Shown here piece by piece: positions 56,443 through 64,000 of a stretch of 64,000 nt of DNA. This stretch comes from Styela clava. Taxonomy: Eukaryota > Chordata > Ascidiacea > Stolidobranchia > Styelidae. Numbering within the stretch: the first letter of the stretch is position 1; every line of letters starts with the position of its first letter. The notes beneath the pieces were generated by a model, which ran no database searches, had not been told where the DNA came from, and saw only the letters and a list, made by a program, of their open reading frames with translations. The stretch is taken from the NCBI RefSeq assembly GCF_964204865.1, contig NC_135259.1, forward strand, positions 21,152,974 through 21,216,973. Direction: 5' to 3'. The position numbers and the translations under genes are program-made.

Positions 56443-56675
56443 ATATTTTTTGCACACAAATCCTCAAACTCGGGTCATATCGTATAACTTAGACCTGGTG
56501 CGAAAGAACATAAACACGTCTATTGTAATCTAAGCTGCTGCGTTCAGGTCGCAGTGTCTGATTGAGACTTGGTTTCGTAACCCGCTCTTGTAATAATGCT
56601 GGCACACAAGTCATTTCATAACAATCAATGACGTTAATCATTGCTTTGTGATATATATGGCTCTTCGTGATAGAA

Positions 56676-56747
56676 GCCTGGATTGCGCAGTAGGCAGTGC
56701 GTGAGTCTCATAATCTCAAGGTCGTGAGTTCGATCCTCACTCGAGGC
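56676..56747 (+). tRNA. tRNA-Met(CAT), GCCTGGATT class
   Basis: C5G, G9T, C23T. Confidence 0.45.
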
Positions 56748-56945
56748 ACATAACTATTTTAGACTTGATGCGACAGAAAGAACACATGTCTAATGTAATC
56801 TAAGGCGCTACGTTTATTTCGCAATCTTCCATTGAGACTTGAATTTGTGACACGCTTCTGTCATACTGATGGCACACAAATCTTTTTCGAACAATAAATG
56901 CGAAAATAATAGATTTTTTTATATATATTGCTCGATTTGATGGGA

Positions 56946-57017
56946 GCCTCGATGACGCAGTAGGCAGCTCGTGAGTCTCATAATCTCACGGTCGTGAGTT
57001 CAATCCTCACTCTTGAC
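56946..57017 (+). pseudogene. tRNA-Met relic, TCTAGAC-type acceptor class
   Basis: As 23606 but acceptor strand TCTTGAC, one mismatch more. Confidence 0.75.
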
Positions 57018-57217
57018 ACATAACATATTTTATCTTGATGCGACAGAACAGAAAACATGTCTAATGTAATCTAAGGCGCTACGTTTATGTCGCAGTCTTC
57101 CATGAGACTTGGATTTGTGACACGCTTCTGTCATACTGTTAGCACACAAAACCTTTTCGAACAATGAATGACGAAACAAGTGTAATTTTTATATATATAT
57201 TGCTCGCTCTGAAGGGA

Positions 57218-57288
57218 GCCTCGATGGCGCAGTAGGCAGTGCGTAGTCTCATAATCTCAAGGTCGTGAGTTCGATCCTCACTCGAGGC
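57218..57288 (+). pseudogene. tRNA-Met with 1-nt deletion in anticodon stem
   Basis: 71-nt body: one G missing (GCGTAGTC for GCGTGAGTC class) and C23T. Partners at 23878, 28669 and 47686 are intact. Confidence 0.7.
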
Positions 57289-57486
57289 ATATAATTATTT
57301 TAGACTTGATGCGACAGAAAGAACACATGTCTAATGTAATCTAAGGTGCTGCGTCCATGTCGCAGTCTTCTAGTGAGACTTGGATTTGTGATACGCTTCT
57401 GTCATACTGTTGGCACACAAATATTTTTCAAACATTAAATGCAAAAATAGTAGATTTTGTTGAACATATTTCCCGATGTGATGGGG

Positions 57487-57550
57487 GCCTCTATGGCGCA
57501 GTAGGCAGCGTGTGAGTCTCAAGGTCGTGAGTTTAATACTCACTTGGGGA
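57487..57550 (+). pseudogene. tRNA-Met relic, anticodon-loop deletion class
   Basis: 8-nt deletion; T loop further changed (TTTAATA). Confidence 0.9.
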
Positions 57551-57729
57551 ACATTAAATACTTTAGACCTGATGCGACAGTCCAGAAAGACATATCTACC
57601 GTGATATCTAGCTTTTGGAGTTGATTCCAATTTCGGTTTCCTAAAACACTGAATTACTTCACTCGTTTTCACTTTATGAGATTTCAATAGGGTTCCTATA
57701 TTTTATTTGCTACCCTGTGTGCATAGAAA

Positions 57730-57811
57730 GGCAGGATGGCCGAGCGGTCTAAGGCGCTGCGTTCAGGTCGCAGTCTCCGATGGAGGCGTGGGTTCGAATC
57801 CCACTTCTGTC
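57730..57811 (+). tRNA. tRNA-Leu(CAG)
   Basis: GGCAGGA form; full body and terminator. Confidence 0.93.
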
Positions 57812-58044
57812 ATATTTTTTGCACACAAATCCTCAAACTCGGGTCATATCGTATAACTTAGACCTGGTGCGAAAGAACATAAACACGTCTATTGTAATCT
57901 AAGCTGCTGCGTTCAGGTCGCAGTGTCTGATTGAGACTTGGTTTCGTAACCCGCTCTTGTAATAATGCTAGCACACAAGCCATTTCATAACAATCAATGA
58001 CGTTAATCATTGCTTTGTAATATATATGGCTCTTCGTGATAGAA

Positions 58045-58103
58045 GCCTGGATTGCGCAGTAGGCAGTGCGTGACTCTCATAATCTCAAGGTCGTCAGTTC
58101 GAT
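58045..58103 (+). pseudogene. 3'-truncated tRNA-Met fused to tRNA-Leu relic
   Basis: Same junction as 37452. Confidence 0.85.
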
Positions 58104-58249
58104 CTAAGGCGCTACGTTTATTTCGCAGTCTTCCAATGAGACTTGGATTTGTGACACGCTTCTGTCATACCGTTGGCACGCAAATCCTTTTTGAACAATA
58201 AATGACGAACCAATAGAATTTGTTATATATATTGCTCGCTTTGATGGGA

Positions 58250-58321
58250 GCCTCGATGGCGCAGTAGGCAGCGCGTGAGTCTCATATTCTCAAGGTCGTG
58301 AGTTCGATCCTCACTCGAGGC
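58250..58321 (+). tRNA. tRNA-Met(CAT)
   Basis: A38T in the anticodon loop; otherwise consensus. Confidence 0.7.
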
Positions 58322-58521
58322 ACATAAATATTTTAGACTTCATGCGACAGAAAGAGAACATATGTCTAATGTAATATAAGACGCTACGTTTATTTCGCAG
58401 TCTTCTAATGAGACTTGGATTTGTGACACGCTTCTGTCATACTGTTGGCACGCAAATCCTTTTTGAACAATAAATGACGAACCAATAGAATTTGTTATAT
58501 ATATTGCTCGCTTTGATGGGA

Positions 58522-58593
58522 GCCTCGATGGCGCAGTAGGCAGCGCGTGAGTCTCATAATCTCAAGGTCGTGAGTTCGATCCCCACTCGAAGC
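58522..58593 (+). tRNA. tRNA-Met(CAT) variant
   Basis: T62C and G70A. Confidence 0.45.
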
Positions 58594-58792
58594 ACATAAA
58601 CATTTTCGACTTCATGCGACAGAAAGAACATATGTCTAATGTAAGATAAGACGCTACGTTCATGTCGCAGTCTTCCATTGAGACTTGGATTTTTGACACG
58701 CATCTGTCATACCGTTGGCACACAAATTCTTTTTGAACAATAAATGACGAAACAAATAGAATTTGTTGTATATATTGCTCGCTTTGATGGGA

Positions 58793-58864
58793 GCCTCTAT
58801 GGCGCAGTAGGCAGCGCGTGAGTCTCATAATCTCAAGGTCGTGAGTTCGATCCGCACTCGAGGC
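58793..58864 (+). tRNA. tRNA-Met(CAT) variant
   Basis: G6T and T62G. Confidence 0.45.
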
Positions 58865-59062
58865 ACATAAATATTTTAGACTTGATGCGACAGAAAGAAC
58901 ACATGTCTAATGTAATCTAAGTCGCTGCGTCCATGTCGCAGTCTTCTAGTGAGACTTGGATTTGTGACACGCTTTTGTCATACTGTTGGCACACAAATCC
59001 TTTTCAAACAATAAATGCAAAAATAGTAGATTTTGTTGAACATATTTCCCGATGTGATGGGG

Positions 59063-59126
59063 GCCTCTATGGCGCAGTAGGCAGCGTGTGAGTCTCAAGG
59101 TCGTGAGTTCAATACTCACTTGGGGA
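59063..59126 (+). pseudogene. tRNA-Met relic, anticodon-loop deletion class
   Basis: 8-nt deletion between CTCA repeats. Confidence 0.9.
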
Positions 59127-59305
59127 ACATTAAATACTTTAGACCTGATGCAACAGTTCAGAAAGACATATCTACCGTGATATCTAGCTTTTGGAGTTGA
59201 TTCCAATTTCGGTTTCCTGAAACACTGAATTACTTCACTCGTTTTCACTTTATAAGATTTCAATAGGGTTCCTATATTTTATTTGCTACCCTGTGCGCAT
59301 AGAAA

Positions 59306-59387
59306 GGCAGAATGGCCGAGCGGTCTAAGGCGCTGCGTTCAGGTCGCAGTCTCCGATGGAGGCGTGGGTTCGAATCCCACTTCTGTC
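59306..59387 (+). tRNA. tRNA-Leu(CAG)
   Basis: GGCAGAA form; full body and terminator. Confidence 0.93.
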
Positions 59388-59621
59388 ATATTTTTTGCAC
59401 ACAAATCCTTAAACTCGGGTCGGATCGTATAACTTAGACCTGATGCGAAAGAACATAAACACGTCCATTGTAATCTAAGCTGCTGCGTTCAGGTCGCAGT
59501 GTCTGATTGAGACTTGGTTTCGTAACCCGCTCTTGTCATGATGCTGGCACACAAGTCATTTCGGAATAATCAATGACGTTATTCATTGATTTTGTTATAT
59601 ATATGGCTCTTCGTGATAGAA

Positions 59622-59693
59622 GCCTGGATTGCGCAGTAGGCAGTGCTTGAGTCTCATAATCTCAAGGTCGTGAGTTCGATCCTCACTCGAGGC
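59622..59693 (+). tRNA. tRNA-Met(CAT), GCCTGGATT class
   Basis: C5G, G9T, C23T and G26T. Confidence 0.4.
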
Positions 59694-59892
59694 ACATAAA
59701 TATTTTAGACTTGATGCGACAGAAAGAACACATGTCTTATGTAATCTAAGGCGCTACGTTTATTTTGCAGTCTTCCAATGAGACTTGGATTTGTGACACG
59801 CTTCTGTCATACTGTTGGCACGCAAATCCTTTTTGAACAATAAATGACGAACCAATAGAATTTTGGTATAAATATTGCTCGCTTTGATGGGA

Positions 59893-59964
59893 GCCTCGAT
59901 GGCGCAGTAGGCAACGCGTGAGTCTCATAATCTCAAGGTCGTGAGTTCGATCCTCACTCGAGGC
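59893..59964 (+). tRNA. tRNA-Met(CAT) variant
   Basis: G22A; 3' flank ATATAATTATTTTA. Confidence 0.7.
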
Positions 59965-60162
59965 ATATAATTATTTTAGACTTGATGCGACAGAAAGAAC
60001 ACATGTCTAATGTAATCTAAGGTGCTGTGTCCATGTCGCAGTCTTCTAGTGAGACTTGGATTTGTGACACGCTTCTGTCATACTGTTGGCACACAAATAC
60101 AATTCAAACAATAAATGCAAAAATAGTAGATTTTGTTGAACATATTTCCCGATGTGATGGGG

Positions 60163-60226
60163 GCCTCTATGGCGCAGTAGGCAGCGTGTGAGTCTCAAGG
60201 TCGTGAGTTCAATACTCACTTGGGGA
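60163..60226 (+). pseudogene. tRNA-Met relic, anticodon-loop deletion class
   Basis: 8-nt deletion between CTCA repeats. Confidence 0.9.
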
Positions 60227-60405
60227 ACATTAAATACTTTAGACCTGATGCGACAGTCCAGAAAGACATATCTACCGTGATATCTAGCTTTTGGAGTCGA
60301 TTCCAATTTCGGTTTCCTAAAACACTGAATTACTTCACTCGTTTTCACTTTATGAGATTTCAATAGGGTTCCTATATTTTATTTGCTACCCTGTGTGCAT
60401 AGAAA

Positions 60406-60487
60406 GGCAGGATGGCCGAGCGGTCTAAGGCGCTGCGTTCAGGTCGCAGTCTCCGATGGAGGCGTGGGTTCGAATCCCACTTCTGTC
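60406..60487 (+). tRNA. tRNA-Leu(CAG)
   Basis: GGCAGGA form; full body and terminator. Confidence 0.93.
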
Positions 60488-60720
60488 ATATTTTTTGCAC
60501 ACAAATCCTCAAACTCGGGTCATATCGTATAATTTAGACCTGGTGCGAAAGAACATAAACACGTCTATTGTAATCTAAGCTGCTGCGTTCAGGTCGCAGT
60601 GTCTGATTGAGACTTGGTTTCGTAACCCGCTCTTGTAATAATGCTAGCACACAAGTCATTTCATAACAATCAATGACGTTAATCATTGCTTTGTAATATA
60701 TATGGCTCTTCGTGATAGAA

Positions 60721-60779
60721 GCCTGGATTGCGCAGTAGGCAGTGCGTGACTCTCATAATCTCAAGGTCGTCAGTTCGAT
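60721..60779 (+). pseudogene. 3'-truncated tRNA-Met fused to tRNA-Leu relic
   Basis: Same junction as 37452. Confidence 0.85.
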
Positions 60780-60925
60780 CTAAGGCGCTACGTTTATTTC
60801 GCAGTCTTCCAATGAGACTTGGATTTGTGACACGCTTCTGTCATACCGTTGTCACGCAAATCCTTTTTGAACAATAAATGACGAACCAATAGAATTTGTT
60901 ATATATATTGCTCGCTTTGATGGGA

Positions 60926-60997
60926 GCCTCGATGACGCAGTAGGCAGCGCGTGAGTCTCATAATCTCAAGGTCGTGAGTTCGATCCTCACTCGAGGC
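60926..60997 (+). tRNA. tRNA-Met(CAT) variant
   Basis: G10A. Confidence 0.6.
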
Positions 60998-61198
60998 ACA
61001 TAAATATTTTAGACTTCATGCGACAGAAAGAGAACATATGTCTAATGTAATATAAGACGCTACGTTCATGTCGCAGTCTTCCATTGAGACTTGGAGTTGT
61101 GACACGCATCTGTCATACCGTTGGCACACAAATTCTTTTTGAACAATAAATGACGAAACAAATAGAATTTGTTATATATATTGCTCGCTTTAATGGGA

Positions 61199-61270
61199 GC
61201 CTCGATGGCGCAGTAGGCAGCGCGTGAGTCTCATAATCTCAAGGTCGTGAGTTCGATCCTCACTCGAGGC
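61199..61270 (+). tRNA. tRNA-Met(CAT)
   Basis: Consensus body, long spacer. Confidence 0.9.
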
Positions 61271-61468
61271 ACATAAATATTTTAGACTTGATGCGACAGA
61301 AAGAACACATGTCTAATGTAATCTAAGGCGCCACGTTTATTTCGCAGTCTTCTAATGAGACTTGGATTTGTGACACGCTTCTGTCATACTGTTGGCACGC
61401 AAATCCTTTTTGAACAATAAATGACGAACCAATAGAATTTGTTATATATATTGCTCGCTTTGATGGGA

Positions 61469-61540
61469 GCCTCGATGGCGCAGTAGGCAGCGCGTGAGTC
61501 TCATAATCTCAAGGTCGTGAGTTCGATCCTCACTCGAAGC
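61469..61540 (+). tRNA. tRNA-Met(CAT) variant
   Basis: G70A. Confidence 0.6.
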
Positions 61541-61739
61541 ACATAAATATTTTCGACTTCATGCGACAGAAAGAACATATGTCTAATGTAATATAAGACG
61601 CTACGTTCATGTCGCAGTCTTCCATTGAGACTTGGATTTGTGACATGCATTTGTCATACCGTTGGCACACAAATTCTTTTTGAACAATAAATGACGAAAC
61701 AAATAGAATTTGTTGTATATATTGCTCGCTTTGATGGGA

Positions 61740-61811
61740 GCCTCGATGGCGCAGTAGGTAGCGCGTGAGTCTCATAATCTCGAGGTCGTGAGTTCGATCC
61801 GCACTCGAGGC
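61740..61811 (+). tRNA. tRNA-Met(CAT) variant
   Basis: C20T, A43G and T62G. Confidence 0.5.
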
Positions 61812-62009
61812 ACATAAATATTTTAGACTTGATGCGACAGAAAGAACACATGTCTAATGTAATCTAAGTCGCTGCGTCCATGTCGCAGTCTTCTAGTGAG
61901 ACTTGGATTTGTGACACTCTTCTGTCATACTGTTGGCACACAAATACTTTTCAAACAATAAATGCAAAAATAGTAGATTTTGTTGAACATATTTCCCGAT
62001 GTGATGGGG

Positions 62010-62073
62010 GCCTCTATGGCGCAGTAGGCAGCGTGTGAGTCTCAAGGTCGTGAGTTCAATACTCACTTGGGGA
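62010..62073 (+). pseudogene. tRNA-Met relic, anticodon-loop deletion class
   Basis: 8-nt deletion between CTCA repeats. Confidence 0.9.
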
Positions 62074-62252
62074 ACATTAAATACTTTAGACCTGATGCAA
62101 CAGTTCAGAAAGACATATCTACCGTGATATCTAGCTTTTGGAGTTGATTCCAATTTCGGTTTCCTTAAACACTGAATTACTTCACTCGTTTTCACTTTAT
62201 AAGATTTCAATAGGGTTCCTATATTTTATTTGCTACCCTGTGTGCATAGAAA

Positions 62253-62334
62253 GGCAGAATGGCCGAGCGGTCTAAGGCGCTGCGTTCAGGTCGCAGTCTC
62301 CGATGGAGGCGTGGGTTCGAATCCCACTTCTGTC
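62253..62334 (+). tRNA. tRNA-Leu(CAG)
   Basis: GGCAGAA form; full body and terminator. Confidence 0.93.
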
Positions 62335-62568
62335 ATATTTTTTGCACACAAATCCTTAAACTCGGGTCGGATCGTATAACTTAGACCTGATGCGAAAGAA
62401 CATAAACACGTCTATTGTAATCTAAGCTGCTGCGTTCAGGTCGCAGTGTCTGATTGAGACTTGGTTTCGTAACCCGCTCTTGTCATGATGCTGGCACACA
62501 AGTCATTTCGGAATAATCAATGACGTTATTCATTGATTTTGTTATATATATGGCTCTTCGTGATAGAA

Positions 62569-62640
62569 GCTTGGATTGCGCAGTAGGCAGTGCGTGAGTC
62601 TCATAATCTCAAGGTCGTGAGTTCGATCCTCACTCGAGGC
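62569..62640 (+). tRNA. tRNA-Met(CAT), GCCTGGATT class
   Basis: C3T, C5G, G9T, C23T. Confidence 0.4.
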
Positions 62641-62838
62641 ACATAAATATTTTAGACTTGATGCGACAGAAAGAACACATGTCTTATGTAATCTAAGGCG
62701 TTACGTTTATTTTGCAGTCTTCCAATGAGACTTGGATTTGTGACACGCTTCTGTCATACTGTTGGCACGCAAATCCTTTTTGAACAATAAATGACGAACC
62801 AATAAAATTTGTTATATATATTGCTCGCTTTGATGGGA

Positions 62839-62910
62839 GCCTCGATGGCGCAGTAGGCAACGCGTGAGTCTCATAATCTCAAGGTCGTGAGTTCGATCCT
62901 CACTCGAGGC
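62839..62910 (+). tRNA. tRNA-Met(CAT) variant
   Basis: G22A. Confidence 0.7.
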
Positions 62911-63110
62911 ACATAAATATTTTAGACTTGATGCGACAGAAATGAACACATGTCTAATGTAATCTAAGGCGCTACGTTTATTTCGCAGTCTTCCAATGAG
63001 ACTTGGATTTGTGACACGCTTCTGTCATACTGTTGGCACGAAAATCCTTTTTGAACAATAAATGACGAAACAAATAGAACTTGTTATATATATTGATCGC
63101 TTTGATGGGA

Positions 63111-63182
63111 GCCTCGATGGCGCAGTAGGCAGCGCGTGAGTCTCATAATCTCAAGGTCGTGAGTTCGATCCTCACTCGAGGC
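63111..63182 (+). tRNA. tRNA-Met(CAT)
   Basis: Consensus body, long spacer; last complete consensus copy in the window. Confidence 0.9.
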
Positions 63183-63381
63183 ATATAAATATTTCAGACT
63201 TGATGTGGCAGAACAGGACACATGTCTAATGTAATCTAAGTCGCTGCGTCCATGTCGCAGTCTTCTAGTGAGACTTGGATTTGTGACACGCTTCTGTCAT
63301 ACTGTTGGCACACAAATACTTTTCAAACAATGAATGACGAAATAATAGATTTTGTTGAACATATTTCCCGATGTGATGGGG

Positions 63382-63424
63382 GGCTGCGAATCTCAAGGTC
63401 GTGAGTTCAATCCTCACTTGGGGA
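63382..63424 (+). pseudogene. tRNA-Met relic with enlarged deletion
   Basis: Related to the anticodon-loop deletion class, but the D arm is also gone (GGGGGCTGCGAATCTCAAGG). Confidence 0.7.
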
Positions 63425-63602
63425 ACATTAAATACTTTAGACCTGATGCGACAGTCCAGAAAGACATATCTATCGTGCTATCTAGATTTGGAGTTGATTC
63501 CAATTTCGGTTTCTTAAAACACTGAATTACTTCACTCGTTTTCACTTTATAAGATTTCAATAAGATTCCTATATTTTATTTGCTACCCTGTGTGCATAGC
63601 AG

Positions 63603-63684
63603 TGCAGAATGGCCGAGCGGTCTAAGGCGCCACGTTCATGTCGCAGTCTTCCATTGAGACTTGGATTTGTGACACGCTTCTGTC
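63603..63684 (+). pseudogene. Chimeric tRNA-Leu: intact 5' part, relic 3' part
   Basis: The 5' part has the A box (GCAGAATGGCCGAGCGG) of full-length Leu. From GCGCCACG on it follows the common relic with no B box and no CAG loop (TTCATGT). A crossover between an intact Leu and a relic explains it. Confidence 0.8.
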
Positions 63685-63769
63685 ATACCGTTGGCACATA
63701 AACCCTTTTTGAACAATAAATGACGAAACAAATAGAATTTGTTATATATATATGCTCGCTTTGATGGGA

Positions 63770-63833
63770 GCTTCGATGGCGCAGTAGGCAGCGCGTGAGT
63801 CTCAAGGTCGTGAGTTCAATCCTCACTTGGGGA
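63770..63833 (+). pseudogene. tRNA-Met relic, anticodon-loop deletion class
   Basis: 8-nt deletion; 5' half close to consensus (GCTTCGATGGCGC), 3' half TTGGGGA. Confidence 0.85.
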
Positions 63834-64000
63834 ACATTAAATACTTTAGACCTGATGCGACAGTCCAGAAAGACATATTTAACGTGATATCTAGCTTTTG
63901 GAGTTGATTCCAATTTCGGTTTCCTAAAACACTGAATTACTTCACTCGTTTTCACTTTATAAGATTTCAATAGGGTCCCTATATTTTATTTGCTACCCCG

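Larger units (their letters stand above)
15290..64000 (+). repeat. Tandem array of tRNA-Met(CAU) / tRNA-Leu(CAG) units
   Basis: Units repeat every 270-271 bp (or 237 bp where the spacer is shortened) to the right edge of the window. In a full unit the tRNA-Met body occupies +0 to +71, a TTTT run lies about 10 nt after it, and a colinear 64-nt remnant of the 3' three quarters of tRNA-Leu lies at +123 to +186. Then come a GGCACACAAA-like segment and AATTTGTTATATATATTGC before the next Met. The Met body has A box TGGCGCAGTAGG, B box GTTCGATCC, anticodon CAT, G1:C72 and a TTC T-loop, so it is the elongator and not the initiator. Sixteen full-length Leu genes interrupt the Met series. All copies point the same way. 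The array continues beyond the window. Confidence 0.95.

Noticed and set aside
17891-63970. Recurrent 105-codon and 81-codon minus-strand open frames repeated many times through the array
   Set aside because: They are antisense readings across tRNA-Met bodies, tRNA-Leu relics and spacers, repeated because the DNA repeats. They have no domain, no splice or promoter context and change with every indel.
15290-64000. Array as a dispersed SINE family
   Set aside because: Copies are head-to-tail with fixed spacing, have complete 3' acceptor strands and pol III terminators, and lack a 3' tail or target duplications.
15290-64000. Array as CRISPR-like repeat-spacer structure
   Set aside because: Both repeat and spacer are conserved between units and the repeat is a cloverleaf tRNA; this is eukaryotic DNA.
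15290-64000. Met copies as initiator tRNA
   Set aside because: They have G1:C72, a TTCGATC T loop and no GGG/CCC run in the anticodon stem, so they fit the elongator.

Overview
Organism and overall character. This is AT-rich animal nuclear DNA: one spliced gene with GT-AG introns, tRNA genes with internal RNA polymerase III promoters, non-autonomous DNA transposons and a tRNA-derived SINE. The protein-coding gene joins a collagen-like segment to a contactin-associated-protein-like fibrinogen domain of a style common in invertebrate deuterostomes. I infer an invertebrate deuterostome, probably a tunicate, but nothing here proves the species.

Layout. Positions 1-3146 hold no gene I can defend. 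Positions 3147-10560 hold a seven-exon plus-strand gene (exons 3147-3450, 5386-5508, 6180-6287, 6539-6655, 7160-7314, 9021-9153, 10379-10560) for a 373-residue secreted collagen/fibrinogen-like protein. Its introns carry a hAT-like MITE (7427-7859), a second probable hAT-like MITE (4788-5259), a MITE with long inverted repeats and a 9-bp target duplication (8699-8952), and a tRNA-derived SINE (about 10027-10366) that ends just before the last exon. Positions 10561-15290 are AT-rich intergenic DNA with one doubtful small inverted-repeat element.

The array. From about 15290 to the right edge (more than 48 kb, running off the window) the DNA is a tandem array of tRNA genes. The basic unit is about 271 bp, with a 237-bp short form. 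It holds a 72-nt elongator tRNA-Met(CAU) body followed by a decayed tRNA-Leu remnant. I located about 140 tRNA-Met copies, of which about 70 match one consensus over all 72 nt. Sixteen full-length tRNA-Leu(CAG) genes sit among them at irregular intervals. Other copies are recurrent, inherited defective forms: anticodon-loop deletion, 3' truncation fused to a Leu relic, or acceptor-stem decay. The left edge (15.3-18 kb) is the most diverged. The interior shows higher-order duplications with constant shifts (958, 2084, 2230, 2455/2456, 2863, 4791, 7247 and 14640 bp).

How it fits together. Met copies have A and B boxes, a TATA-like run about 20-26 bp upstream and a TTTT run about 10 nt downstream. 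Leu copies have a TATA-like run about 24-33 bp upstream and a six-T run downstream. The simplest history is an ancestral Met+Leu pair that amplified in tandem, lost Leu in most units, and then spread by unequal exchange. The arrangement recalls the tandem tRNA arrays of Entamoeba and the Xenopus tRNA satellite. Whether it makes tRNA in bulk, acts as a chromatin boundary or chromosome-structural satellite, or is simply a runaway repeat cannot be read from sequence alone. Nucleotide numbers in tRNA-Met entries count along the 72-nt body and coincide with standard tRNA numbering.
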